From NCBI RefSeq assembly GCF_900109885.1, contig NZ_FOBS01000013.1, positions 26,844-90,843 on the forward strand: a DNA stretch of 64,000 nt. Direction: 5' to 3'. The position numbers and the translations under genes were made by a program. Under the pieces are notes generated by a model that did not search any database, was not told the origin of the DNA, and saw only the letters and a program-made list of their open reading frames with translations. Shown piece after piece: positions 50,619-59,198 of this stretch. Origin of the DNA: Syntrophus gentianae. Its GTDB lineage: Bacteria; Desulfobacterota; Syntrophia; Syntrophales; Syntrophaceae. Numbering within the stretch: the stretch's first letter is position 1; the number at the start of each line of letters is the position of its first letter.

Positions 50619-50960
50619 ATGACCACTGAAAAAAGAAATATTGATGAACTCGATGCAAGGATCATCGCGATGCTTCAGTCGGACGGCAGAATGAGCAACA
50701 CGGAAATCGGGAAGTCGCTTGCGGTCTCCGAGGCAACGATACGGGGAAGAATAAAACGCCTTATTGATGATGAAGTGATCCAGATCGTTGCCGAATCGAA
50801 TCCTCTCAATCTCGGTTTTGAGATCACGGGCGATCTCTATCGGATGAACGAAGGCAAACTTCCCTTTGTGGAAAGGCCGGGCAATCCCGCCCCGACCGTC
50901 GGGAATGAATGGATGACCCTTGTTCGGTTGTCAGGGGTTCTCCGGCTTAATCAACGATAA
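50619..50960 (+). CDS. Truncated Lrp/AsnC-family regulator
   Basis: 113-residue protein. Residues ~8-70 are a normal AsnC-type helix-turn-helix (NIDELDARIIAMLQSDGRMS, VSEATIRGRIKRLIDDEVI), followed by the start of the ligand domain (LNLGFEITGDLYRM). After about residue 74 the sequence no longer resembles the RAM domain and the protein ends some 40 residues early, so it is probably a disrupted gene. AGAAGG precedes the ATG. Its last 14 bases overlap the end of the oppositely oriented peptidase gene. It could still bind DNA but not amino-acid ligands. Confidence 0.65.
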   Translation: MTTEKRNIDELDARIIAMLQSDGRMSNTEIGKSLAVSEATIRGRIKRLIDDEVIQIVAESNPLNLGFEITGDLYRMNEGKLPFVERPGNPAPTVGNEWMTLVRLSGVLRLNQR

Positions 50961-52122
50961 TGATCCGTTCGTCGATATCCGACAGAACGCGGTAGCGCCC
51001 CTTTTCCATCAGAACCGTATTCTCGATGCCGCAGCAACCCTGCCGCGGGAAGACCATCTTGGGTTCGATCGCAAAGGTCATCCCCTCTTCAATGGGGTAA
51101 TCCATCTTCGTGGCGATAAAGGGCGCCTCGGAAAGCTCGATGCCGATTCCGTGGGCCAGAAAATTGACCTTGTGGGGGGCATACCCCAGGTAGTTGTCCC
51201 CGAATCCCAGCTTGTCGGCCAGGTCAACGGAGTACGAGAACAGTTCGGCGCAGGTCGCGCCCTCCAGGGCCTTGTCCAGCACCCGGTAGTGGATCTCCCG
51301 GCAGGCGTCGTAGGCTTTGGCGAAAAGCTCCGGGATGGAACCGATGGCGAACATCCGGGTCTCATCAACCTGGTAGCCGTGATAACAGATGCCGAAATCG
51401 ATCATGATCTGTTCGCCACGGCGGATTTTCTTGCGGCTCGCCCCCACGGGAAAGGCCGGCGACATCCCCAGACCTCCCATGGGAGAATTCATCTGACTGA
51501 CAACGCTTCCCACTTTTCCGCTCAGGATATGCCAGCTGTAGGCTTCAAAATTCTGGGAGCGCACGCGCAGCAGCCCTTCATGGCCGAGGGTCTTGGCATA
51601 GGCTTCCAGAATCCCGCCGAGTTCGATTTCCATCATGCCTTCCCGAAGCACCTCGGGGATCTTTTCATAGACCTTCTTCGCAATCACTGCCGCCTTTTCC
51701 ATCAACGAGATTTCAAAGGGGCTCTTGATTTTCCGGAGATCGTTGATGAGGGGTGAGATATCCGCTACTTCCACATCGCCCAGGACCTTATGAAAGCTCG
51801 TCACAAAATTGTAGGGCAGGACGTCAAGCTGAAGGCCGACCCGGCGGGGATTGCCGATATAGTCCTTCACGGTTTTCAGCGAACGGATGGGGATTACTTG
51901 GGAAAGGGGCGACTCCCGCCGGGCCCGGCGTATTTCCCGGCGGACGAAGAGCGTGGGCTCTCCTTCCAGCGGCACATAGAGAATCGCATCCTGCATGGTG
52001 CCGGCGAGGTAATAATAGTCGATCTTGTAATGAAAGAAGGCCCCATCCAGTGAGGCCTTCTCCATTAACGCCTTTAATCTCGCCGTCCGGCTTTCAGTTT
52101 CTTCTTTCGGCGTGTAGATCAT
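50947..52122 (-). CDS. M24-family metallopeptidase (Xaa-Pro aminopeptidase/creatinase fold)
   Basis: 391 residues: a creatinase-type N-terminal domain, then the pita-bread catalytic domain with all five metal ligands visible (two Asp in MIDFGICYHGYQVDETR, His in LAHGIGIELSE, Glu in FAIEPKMVF and Glu in GIENTVLMEKG). It probably cleaves Xaa-Pro peptides or an unusual amide. It starts six bases after the dienoyl-CoA hydratase gene and is therefore in the same transcript. Why a peptidase follows benzoate genes is unclear. Confidence 0.88.
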   Translation of the reverse strand: MIYTPKEETESRTARLKALMEKASLDGAFFHYKIDYYYLAGTMQDAILYVPLEGEPTLFVRREIRRARRESPLSQVIPIRSLKTVKDYIGNPRRVGLQLDVLPYNFVTSFHKVLGDVEVADISPLINDLRKIKSPFEISLMEKAAVIAKKVYEKIPEVLREGMMEIELGGILEAYAKTLGHEGLLRVRSQNFEAYSWHILSGKVGSVVSQMNSPMGGLGMSPAFPVGASRKKIRRGEQIMIDFGICYHGYQVDETRMFAIGSIPELFAKAYDACREIHYRVLDKALEGATCAELFSYSVDLADKLGFGDNYLGYAPHKVNFLAHGIGIELSEAPFIATKMDYPIEEGMTFAIEPKMVFPRQGCCGIENTVLMEKGRYRVLSDIDERIIIVD

Positions 52123-52128
52123 GAGTCG

Positions 52129-52899
52129 TTACTTGTCCTTGAATACCGCTTTTCTCTTTTCCATAAAGGCGGAGATGCCTTCCTTGGCGTCGTCCGTCGC
52201 CATGCAGCCCTGCATGTAGATCATCTCGGAAACCTTGAGGGCTTCGATGAAATCCACATTGAGTCCGGCCATAACGGCGCGGCGCGTCCACATCGCAACG
52301 GGTCGGCTCTTGTTGAGGAAATCGGCCAGGAATTTATCCACGCCTTCCTTGAAATTCTCTGCCGGCAGGACCACATTGACCAGCCCGATGGCTTCCGCTT
52401 CCTTCGCCGAGATGATTTTTCCGGTAAGGAGCAGTTCCATGGTTTTCTTGAGGCCGATAATCTTGGGGAACCAGGCGGCGGCAACCGGCGGGAAAACGCC
52501 GACGGCGATCTCGGGCTGGCCGATCTTGGCCTTTTCGGAAGCGATGACGATATCGCAGAAGGCCATCAGTTCGCAACCACCGCCGAGGGAACGGCCGTTG
52601 ACCAGGGCAACCGTCGTCACATCCATGCTGGACATGATGCGGAACATGCCGTGGAAGACCTCGATCATCTCATCCACTCTGTCCGGGGTGTGGTCGGCGA
52701 CATCGACGCCGTCACAGAAAGCCTTGCCACCAGCAGCATCGAAAACGAGGAGCTGAACGGTGGGGTCTTTTTTGACATCCAGCAGGACCTGATTGATCTC
52801 TTTCATCATCAGAATGGTCAGCCAGTTGGATGGCGGCTCATTCAGGGTAATGGTGGCAACTTTATCTTTTTTTTCAAACGTAATATGTTCGAATCCCAT
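52129..52899 (-). CDS. bamR: Cyclohexa-1,5-diene-1-carbonyl-CoA hydratase
   Basis: 256-residue crotonase-family enzyme that hydrates the dienoyl-CoA formed by benzoyl-CoA reduction. It shows KAFCDGVDVADHTPDRVDEM and LVNGRSLGGGCELMAFCDIV for the oxyanion hole, and the GVFPPVAAAWFPKIIGLKK segment typical of this subfamily. Its place beside BamA and the alcohol dehydrogenase supports the assignment over a generic enoyl-CoA hydratase. GGGAG precedes the ATG. A terminator lies between bamA and this gene, so it may have its own promoter. In a syntroph the same enzyme can run in reverse. Confidence 0.85.
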   Translation of the reverse strand: MGFEHITFEKKDKVATITLNEPPSNWLTILMMKEINQVLLDVKKDPTVQLLVFDAAGGKAFCDGVDVADHTPDRVDEMIEVFHGMFRIMSSMDVTTVALVNGRSLGGGCELMAFCDIVIASEKAKIGQPEIAVGVFPPVAAAWFPKIIGLKKTMELLLTGKIISAKEAEAIGLVNVVLPAENFKEGVDKFLADFLNKSRPVAMWTRRAVMAGLNVDFIEALKVSEMIYMQGCMATDDAKEGISAFMEKRKAVFKDK

Positions 52900-53018
52900 A
52901 AGTTTCTCCCTTCCTCTTCTTGAAGTAACGTTTTTGAAGGCAAGGAATCAGATTGAGAAATTAAAACAGCGGGCCTTCCTCAAAGACTCCTGCTTTTTTC
53001 GAGTGTACCTGTCTGAAA

Positions 53019-53049
53019 TAAAAAAGGGGGGGATACCCACCCCCCCCTT
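53019..53049 (-). terminator. Terminator downstream of bamA
   Basis: A G-run/C-run hairpin (AAGGGGGGG against CCCCCCCTT with a short GTGGGTAT-like loop), followed on the minus strand by TTTTTTATTT. It separates bamA from the hydratase gene. Confidence 0.8.
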
Positions 53050-53071
53050 GATTGAAACAACAGATAAAAGA

Positions 53072-54217
53072 CTACGCTTTCGGCTTTCCCATAACCTGTT
53101 CCATGTAAGCCTCGTTGTTCAGCGCGCCTTCTGCGATCAGCTGCCGATTCTTGATGAAGTCGATCGTGTCCATACCGGTGATCTTCTTCGTGTTGAAGGC
53201 GCCGAAGCCCAGGAAGGCTTCGCCCATCATGTTCGTGGCCAGCCAGTAACGGTGGTCGTTCTTCACCTGATCCCACCAGGATTTCTTCTTCTGGCGGATG
53301 CCGTCGATGGATTTCATCAAGCAGCCGGGGAACAGGTTGGCGAAGATCCAGATGATTCTTTCGACTTCGGCATCAAGAAGGGCAAAATCATAATTGCCGG
53401 CCTTCAACGCATCGTTGACAAAAGCACGGGCGTCTTTGGCTTCCTGACCGGTCTTGTTCTCACCGTAAACGATCTCGCCGTCTTTGACGTAGGATTCGGT
53501 GATGACCTGGGGATTGCGGACAAAGTTGCCATTGGCATCCTTCAGGACTGGGAGGCACTTGGAGATGAGGTTCTTCGCCTTCATCTTGTAGGCGGACCAC
53601 ATTTCGCAGCTTACGCAGTTCCACATGGCGTCTTCGTTGCTGAGGAACCAGGGCAGGAAGTCGGAGGAACCGCCGACCGGGGCGGAACCGTGGCGGGGAC
53701 CAGCCTGACCGAAAATGGCCAAGTCGGAGGAAACGGCGATGTCACAGGCCAGACCGATTTCCTGGCCACCGGCGACTCTCATACCGTTGACACGGCAGAT
53801 GACCGGTTTCTTGCACATCAGGATGGAGTCGACCATGTTGTTGAAGAGTTCCATGTAGGAACCGTATTCTTCCGGTCTCATGCTGTAGTATTCGGAATAC
53901 TCTTTCGTATTTCCACCGGTGCAGAAGGCGAAGGGGCCTGTGCCCGTGAAGACGACGGCGACAACGGAACGATCCGTGGAGGCATTCTCGAAACCGGCGA
54001 TAACACCTTTCACCATTTCGGTCGTGTAGGAATTGTACTGGGCGGGGTTGTTCAGGCGAATCCAGGCAGTGAACAGACCGGCAACTTCATTGCCCTTGGG
54101 GTCCTTCAGAGGTCGCTTCTCGTATACGGTGCAGGGTGCTTCCGTGCCCCACCACTGAGAGGTGTGTCGATCATGATTCTTCATCTCATTTTCTCTAGGC
54201 ATCCATGCTAAACTCAT
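53072..54217 (-). CDS. bamA: 6-oxocyclohex-1-ene-1-carbonyl-CoA hydrolase
   Basis: 381-residue ring-opening hydrolase of anaerobic benzoyl-CoA degradation, the usual marker gene for this pathway. It is a crotonase-fold protein far longer than ordinary hydratases. It contains the characteristic WWGTEAPCTVYEKRPLKDP, FCTGGNTKEYSEYYSMRPEE, and QAGPRHGSAPVGGSSDFLP stretches. GAGGAG lies upstream of the ATG. It is preceded by the dehydrogenase gene (57 bp gap) and followed by a terminator. It opens the ring of 6-oxocyclohexenoyl-CoA to 3-hydroxypimelyl-CoA. Confidence 0.95.
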   Translation of the reverse strand: MSLAWMPRENEMKNHDRHTSQWWGTEAPCTVYEKRPLKDPKGNEVAGLFTAWIRLNNPAQYNSYTTEMVKGVIAGFENASTDRSVVAVVFTGTGPFAFCTGGNTKEYSEYYSMRPEEYGSYMELFNNMVDSILMCKKPVICRVNGMRVAGGQEIGLACDIAVSSDLAIFGQAGPRHGSAPVGGSSDFLPWFLSNEDAMWNCVSCEMWSAYKMKAKNLISKCLPVLKDANGNFVRNPQVITESYVKDGEIVYGENKTGQEAKDARAFVNDALKAGNYDFALLDAEVERIIWIFANLFPGCLMKSIDGIRQKKKSWWDQVKNDHRYWLATNMMGEAFLGFGAFNTKKITGMDTIDFIKNRQLIAEGALNNEAYMEQVMGKPKA

Positions 54218-54274
54218 ACTTTTCTCCTCTTTCGTTTTTTGGTGTTATTTTTGGGTGTTATTTTTGGGTGCAAA

Positions 54275-55384
54275 TTAAAAATCAGGTTTCAGGACGACTC
54301 TCTTTGCGGGAGAACCGGCCTTGTGAATCTCGTCAAAGGTCGCTGCAATCGTGCTCATGGGCCGCACTTCCACGAAGGGATCGATATCGATCTTCTTGGA
54401 CTGAACCATGCCAAGAACGATCGGATAATACTCGGGCAGACATCCCCAGGTGCCGATCAGTTCGGCATCAAAGGCCATGAGCCGGGAAAGCATGAATTCA
54501 CTCTTGGACATACCGAACCCAACCACAACCATCTTTCCGACGAAGGACAGCAGATCCAGACCCAGATCCTGACCCGCCTTGGTTCCGGACACTTCGAAGA
54601 TCTTCCAGAAGGCGCCGGGGAGGCCATTGGCTTTGCGGATTGCCCCGAATTCGCCGGCAACGTCCTTATTGGTTTTATCCTGGGTGCTGATGACGAAGTC
54701 ACAGCCATAGTTGAGGGCTCTCTGAAGTTTCTCGGGATTTCTCGCCATGCCGATCACGGTCTTGGCGCCCAGAGCCTTTGCCATCTGTGCCATGTAAACG
54801 CCAACGCCACCGGTTGCACCGATCACAATGACATTATCGCCGGGCTGAAGATCTGCTCTCTTGGCGGCCTGGTAGGGCGTCGTAACGGCGTCTGCCACCA
54901 CGGCATAATTTTCCAGGGGATAATCACCCCGGTTGCGAATTTCACAGAGGTCTATGGTAGGAACGACGATGTGACTGGAAAAGCCACCATAGATTCCCAG
55001 ACTGTTTCCGGGCATGAGCTGAGCCAGGCAGCGGTTGCCTCGGCCGGTTTTACAAAGATCACACTTGCGGCAGGGCATAACAGCGGGGATAACGACTTCC
55101 TTTCCCACCCATTTCGGATCGCCTGCCACAACGGTTCCACTGATTTCGTGTCCCAGTGTCAACGGGGGTTTACAAACGGTCGGTACGCGGTCGAAGAAAT
55201 ATCCAAGGTCGGTATGGCACACGCCGCATCCCGCTACCTCTACGATGACTTCCCCTTCTTTAAGTTCTGGTACGGGGATTTCCGTCATGGCCAGTTTGCC
55301 CTCAATGACCTCTCCCGTTTCCTTGTTCTTCCCCCATGGCGTCACCATCTGCCACGTTTTAATCGTACTTGGTACTCCAGCCAT
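54275..55384 (-). CDS. bamQ: 6-hydroxycyclohex-1-ene-1-carbonyl-CoA dehydrogenase
   Basis: 369-residue zinc-dependent alcohol dehydrogenase that oxidises the hydroxy-cyclohexenoyl-CoA with NAD. Catalytic zinc ligands lie in GCGVCHTDLGYF and GHEISGTV, and the structural zinc site is CRKCDLCKTGRGNRC. The nucleotide fold has VIGATGGVGVYMAQMAKALGAK. The substrate is assigned from the tight linkage with bamA and the hydratase, not from sequence alone. GGAGGTG precedes the ATG. First gene of the benzoate cluster, so the region upstream should carry the promoter. Confidence 0.88.
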   Translation of the reverse strand: MAGVPSTIKTWQMVTPWGKNKETGEVIEGKLAMTEIPVPELKEGEVIVEVAGCGVCHTDLGYFFDRVPTVCKPPLTLGHEISGTVVAGDPKWVGKEVVIPAVMPCRKCDLCKTGRGNRCLAQLMPGNSLGIYGGFSSHIVVPTIDLCEIRNRGDYPLENYAVVADAVTTPYQAAKRADLQPGDNVIVIGATGGVGVYMAQMAKALGAKTVIGMARNPEKLQRALNYGCDFVISTQDKTNKDVAGEFGAIRKANGLPGAFWKIFEVSGTKAGQDLGLDLLSFVGKMVVVGFGMSKSEFMLSRLMAFDAELIGTWGCLPEYYPIVLGMVQSKKIDIDPFVEVRPMSTIAATFDEIHKAGSPAKRVVLKPDF

Positions 55385-55868
55385 TAAACACCTCCATTAA
55401 GAATATTTTACAATCCCTGGTGCTGCAAAGTAACGCTTGCTTATCACCCCCTCAATTATTTTTCAATTCCTATTTTGCTGATCCTTGCCCCCCTGAGGGA
55501 GGAAATCTTCATTTCGGCGGTGATCGAAAACTTGATAAAGACAGTCACTGGTCTCGGCGGTGTGATTACAGGGGAGGGTCTCATGAGAAAATCCCTTTCA
55601 AAAACACCGGGATAATTCAGTTCTTGTCAATCAGAAGCTTAACAGTACTCACAAAACGGCTGTTTTGTATCACAGCTCGATTTGACATTCAAGATGTTTT
55701 TGAGTGGAAAATCTTTTTTATTTCCAGCCCGGCGCGACGGACAGGGTGTAACGAAGGGAATTTTTTTCATGGCTATCTCCCGATTTTCATTTCAGATCCG
55801 GGAGGATGCCAAGGTAACGGAAGGCCTGCTGCGCCACGAACGCCGACTGCCTTATAACCTGCCGCAAA
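55385..55868. other. Intergenic stretch upstream of the benzoate genes
   Basis: About 480 bp with no gene I can support; the short plus-strand frames here have no family resemblance. It should contain the bamQ promoter, but I see no sigma54 element or convincing operator. Confidence 0.5.
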
Positions 55869-57326
55869 TCAAGAGTCAATAATTTTACCGTGGAGCGAAC
55901 GGCCGAGGGATTTGAGAGAGGCTTCCAGCATGACCTCCCCCAGAGTCGGATGGGCATGGATGGTTCCGGCAAGATCCGCCACCGTTGCCCCCATTCTGAG
56001 AGCCAAGGCACCCTCCGCGATCAGCTCGGTCGCATGCGGTCCGACAATGTGGACCCCCAGGACCCTGCCTGTTTCTGCATCGGACACGATCTTTGCCTCA
56101 CCGGCAATTTCACCGATGACGTGCGCCTTCCCCAGGCTCCGGAAGAGCACGCTCTCGGCACGTACGGAAAACCCTTGCTGTCGGGCTTGAGATTCAGAAA
56201 GCCCGACATTGGCCACTTCAGGCAGAGTGAAGATCGCTCCGGGAACAACATCGTAGGCCATCTTCAGGTCGCCCCCCACGGCATTTTCGGCGGCGATCTG
56301 CCCTTCGGCCGATGCCACATGAGCCAGCATGATTTTCGAAGGTCCGAGGACATCGCCGATGGCGAAGACATCGGGGACATTTGTCCGCATCCGATCATCG
56401 GCGACAATCCACCCCTGGGCATCGACCTGAATCCCCAGCTTATCGAGGCCCAGGTGGGCCGTGTTCGGCTTGCGCCCGATACAGACCAGGATCTTGTCCA
56501 CTTCTTCGATTTGAGGTTCCCTCTCTTTCCCGGCAAGTTCCGTCATGAACGGGGGGAACCCCAGCGTCACACGAAGTTTTGTGCTGCTGCGCTCCAGGGC
56601 CTGAGCCGTCCTCTTCAGCACAAACTTGATTTTTCGCTTCTTCATCTCCCGCTGCAGAATTTTGGAACAGTCTTCATCCACGGAAGGAAGGGGAAGCAGC
56701 CGGTCCATGGCTTCGACGACGGTTACGCGGGAACCGAGGGAAGACAAAAGAAAGGCAAACTCGCATCCGATGACGCCTCCTCCGAGGATCAGAATGGATT
56801 CGGGCACTTCAAGAAGCGAGAGGGCATGGTTGCTCGAGAGGATGCGCTCCCCGTCAAAGAGGAAGGGCGGAAAATCCGAGGGCCGAGTGCCCGGAGCCAG
56901 AATCAGCTTATTCCAGGGGACTTCCAGAATCCCGCCGTCTGCGCCGTCTGCCGACTGGACGGCTGCCATACCCGGCCCGACAATACGGCCCTTTCCCCGC
57001 AGGTAATGGATCTTGTTGTGCGCGAAGAGATCCAGAATCCCCTTTGTCTGATCTTGAATGATCCTGACTTTCCGTGCCATGAGTTGCTGCATGTCGGGAC
57101 GGATGTTCCCCTCGATCTTCAGCCCGAATTCCCGGGCGCGCCGGTATCTTTCGATCATTTCCGCCGTGGTGATCATAATCTTGGAAGGGATGCACCCCCA
57201 GTTCAGGCATGTTCCTCCGACGTTATCCTCTTCGACAACGCTGACTTCGGCGCCCAGCTGGGCAGCGCGGATGGCTGCCACATAGCCTCCGGGACCCGCT
57301 CCGAAAATGACGATTCTCTTGGACAT
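55869..57326 (-). CDS. lpdA: Dihydrolipoyl dehydrogenase
   Basis: 485-residue flavoprotein that reoxidises the lipoyl arm of GcvH and of 2-oxoacid dehydrogenases. It has the FAD fold MSKRIVIFGAGPGGYVAA, the redox disulfide GGTCLNWGCIPSK, the NAD fold ILILGGGVIGCEFA, and the C-terminal HAHPTLGEVMLEA with the active-site His. The start at 57326 is preceded by GGGAG; the frame is open to 57374. It is divergent from gcvT, so this copy is probably the L-protein of the glycine cleavage system. Confidence 0.95.
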   Translation of the reverse strand: MSKRIVIFGAGPGGYVAAIRAAQLGAEVSVVEEDNVGGTCLNWGCIPSKIMITTAEMIERYRRAREFGLKIEGNIRPDMQQLMARKVRIIQDQTKGILDLFAHNKIHYLRGKGRIVGPGMAAVQSADGADGGILEVPWNKLILAPGTRPSDFPPFLFDGERILSSNHALSLLEVPESILILGGGVIGCEFAFLLSSLGSRVTVVEAMDRLLPLPSVDEDCSKILQREMKKRKIKFVLKRTAQALERSSTKLRVTLGFPPFMTELAGKEREPQIEEVDKILVCIGRKPNTAHLGLDKLGIQVDAQGWIVADDRMRTNVPDVFAIGDVLGPSKIMLAHVASAEGQIAAENAVGGDLKMAYDVVPGAIFTLPEVANVGLSESQARQQGFSVRAESVLFRSLGKAHVIGEIAGEAKIVSDAETGRVLGVHIVGPHATELIAEGALALRMGATVADLAGTIHAHPTLGEVMLEASLKSLGRSLHGKIIDS

Positions 57327-57499
57327 GATTCTGGTTTCTCCCTTCTTCAATCGCCTGAAGATACAAGAATGCATTTTTTAATCAATGAAAAAAGAGGTAA
57401 GCGAACAGATTCCTTCCAAAGAAATTGACATAATCGAAACGAAATATTACTCTTCGTCCGTTTTGTTTCTGAACCTCAGGATACAGGAAAGGGAAACCA

Positions 57500-58774
57500 T
57501 TGGAAACGCAGGCGAAGAAGACCCTTCTGCATGACTGGCATCTGGCCCACGGAGCCCGCATGGCCGATTTTGCCGGTTACGAAATGCCGCTCTGGTATTC
57601 TTCGGGCGTGAAGAACGAGCACCTCGCGGTGCTCACCCATGCCGGGATGTTCGATACGAGTCACATGGCGGTGGTGATGCTGCGAGGAAAGGGCGGTTTC
57701 GATCTGCTCCAGCTTTGCTTTACGAGGGATCTCCGAGCCTGCGTGGGCAAAGACAGAACCCCGCTGATTCCTTCCAGATGCATCTACGGCGCATTCCTGG
57801 ACCCGAAAGGAGGCGTCATCGACGACGCCGTGGTCTGCCAGCTGGCCCCAGAGCACTATATGATTGTGGTGAATGCCGGTATGGGCGGGATCATCGCGCA
57901 GCACCTCCGCGACCATCGAGAAAATCGGGAGGTTGAAATAGAGGATCTCTCTCATCGAGTCGGCAAACTGGACATCCAGGGTCCCCTGTCGGCCAGGGTC
58001 CTGAAAAAGGTTCTCGCTGAACCGGAAAAGGCCTTCGAGCAACTGAGATTCTTTTCTTTCAAGGGACATTTTGACGCCGCCTCCCCCCTGGCCGATGCCG
58101 TGCGGCTGACGGACGGGACGCCCATTCTCCTGTCGCGCAGCGGCTATACGGGAGAATTCGGCTTCGAGATCTACGTCGCTCCGGAGCATTTCGTTTCTGC
58201 CTGGGAAACGATTTTTGAGGCAGGGGAAGATCTGGGGAGCATTCCCTGCGGACTCGGCGCCCGAGACTCTCTGAGGGCCGGCGCGATGCTTCCCCTTTCC
58301 CATCAGGATATCGGCCCCTGGCCCTTTGTCCATCATCCCTGGCCTTTCGCCCTCCCCTTCAATGACGACGGAAGCGCCTTCACCAAGGAATTTGTCGGTT
58401 CGGAAGCCCTCCTGCGCATAGAAAGCCCGGAATTTACCTTCGCCTTTGTGGGCGATGATCTCCGCAAGGTCTCGACCGAGGAGTCCGCCTTTGTGCTGGA
58501 TTCTGCAGGTCAGGAAATCGGGACCGTTCTGACCTGCGTGACGGACATAGGAATCGGGCGGCGCGAGGGGCGCATCTACAGCATTGCCAGTCCGGACAAA
58601 CCCGAAAACTTCGATCCCAGAGGGCTCAGCTGTGGCTTTGTCAAGGTGAAAGTCAGACTCTGGGCAGGGGACAGAGTGGAACTCAAAGACCGGCGGCGCA
58701 GGCTCCAGGCGACGATTGTCAACGGCATCCGTCCCGACCTCACCGCACACCGCCCCATCCGGGAAATGATCTGA
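57500..58774 (+). CDS. gcvT: Glycine cleavage system T protein (aminomethyltransferase)
   Basis: 424 residues, somewhat longer than the usual ~365. It starts at TTG 57500. It has the T-protein segments FAGYEMPLWYSSGVKNEH, GMFDTSHMAVV and RSGYTGEFGFEIYV, followed by LGARDSLRAGAMLPLSHQDI for folate binding. It transfers the methylene group from the aminomethyl-lipoyl arm to tetrahydrofolate. It is the first gene of a six-gene operon; gcvH begins 16 bp downstream. No glycine riboswitch is seen in the 125 bp between gcvT and the neighbouring lpdA transcript. Confidence 0.93.
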   Translation: METQAKKTLLHDWHLAHGARMADFAGYEMPLWYSSGVKNEHLAVLTHAGMFDTSHMAVVMLRGKGGFDLLQLCFTRDLRACVGKDRTPLIPSRCIYGAFLDPKGGVIDDAVVCQLAPEHYMIVVNAGMGGIIAQHLRDHRENREVEIEDLSHRVGKLDIQGPLSARVLKKVLAEPEKAFEQLRFFSFKGHFDAASPLADAVRLTDGTPILLSRSGYTGEFGFEIYVAPEHFVSAWETIFEAGEDLGSIPCGLGARDSLRAGAMLPLSHQDIGPWPFVHHPWPFALPFNDDGSAFTKEFVGSEALLRIESPEFTFAFVGDDLRKVSTEESAFVLDSAGQEIGTVLTCVTDIGIGRREGRIYSIASPDKPENFDPRGLSCGFVKVKVRLWAGDRVELKDRRRRLQATIVNGIRPDLTAHRPIREMI

Positions 58775-58790
58775 TCGAGGAGGAGTATTC

Positions 58791-59198
58791 ATGAAGGAAA
58801 TCAATGAGCTGAACTTACCCGAAAATGTGCGCTACACCGAAGACCACGAGTGGGCAAGGAGGGATGGCGATGTCGTATTCATAGGCATTACAGATTACGC
58901 CCAGGACCAGCTCGGGGACATCGTCTTTGTGGAAGTGCCTGAAGTGGGCACTGTTTTCGAACAGAAAGAGGAATGTGGGACCATCGAATCCGTCAAGGCC
59001 GTGGCGCCGATCTTTCTCCCTGTGAGCGGCGAAATCGCCGCGGTGAATGCCGCTCTCGAAGATGCGCCCGAACTGGTCAATTCCTCCCCCTACCTGGACG
59101 GATGGATCGCTAAGATCAAGTTCGGGGACCCCTCCGAGCTGGAGAGCCTTCTGGACCGGAAGGCCTACCTCGAACTGCTGACGGGGATGGGAGAATGA
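58791..59198 (+). CDS. gcvH: Glycine cleavage system H protein
   Basis: 135-residue lipoyl carrier. The lipoylated lysine is Lys69 in GTIESVKAVAPIFLPVSGEI, within the classical DHEWARRDGDVVFIGITDYAQ fold. It shuttles the aminomethyl group between P, T and L proteins. A strong GAGGAGG site precedes the ATG. Its stop overlaps the gcvPA start by four bases. Confidence 0.96.
   Translation: MKEINELNLPENVRYTEDHEWARRDGDVVFIGITDYAQDQLGDIVFVEVPEVGTVFEQKEECGTIESVKAVAPIFLPVSGEIAAVNAALEDAPELVNSSPYLDGWIAKIKFGDPSELESLLDRKAYLELLTGMGE

Noticed and set aside
55385..55868. Sigma54 promoter or paired ACA-N4-TGT operator upstream of the benzoate genes
   Set aside because: Searched by eye; no match in correct spacing.
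57327..57499. Possible glycine riboswitch before gcvT
   Set aside because: I could not find the conserved paired aptamer core or a following terminator; the space is also short.
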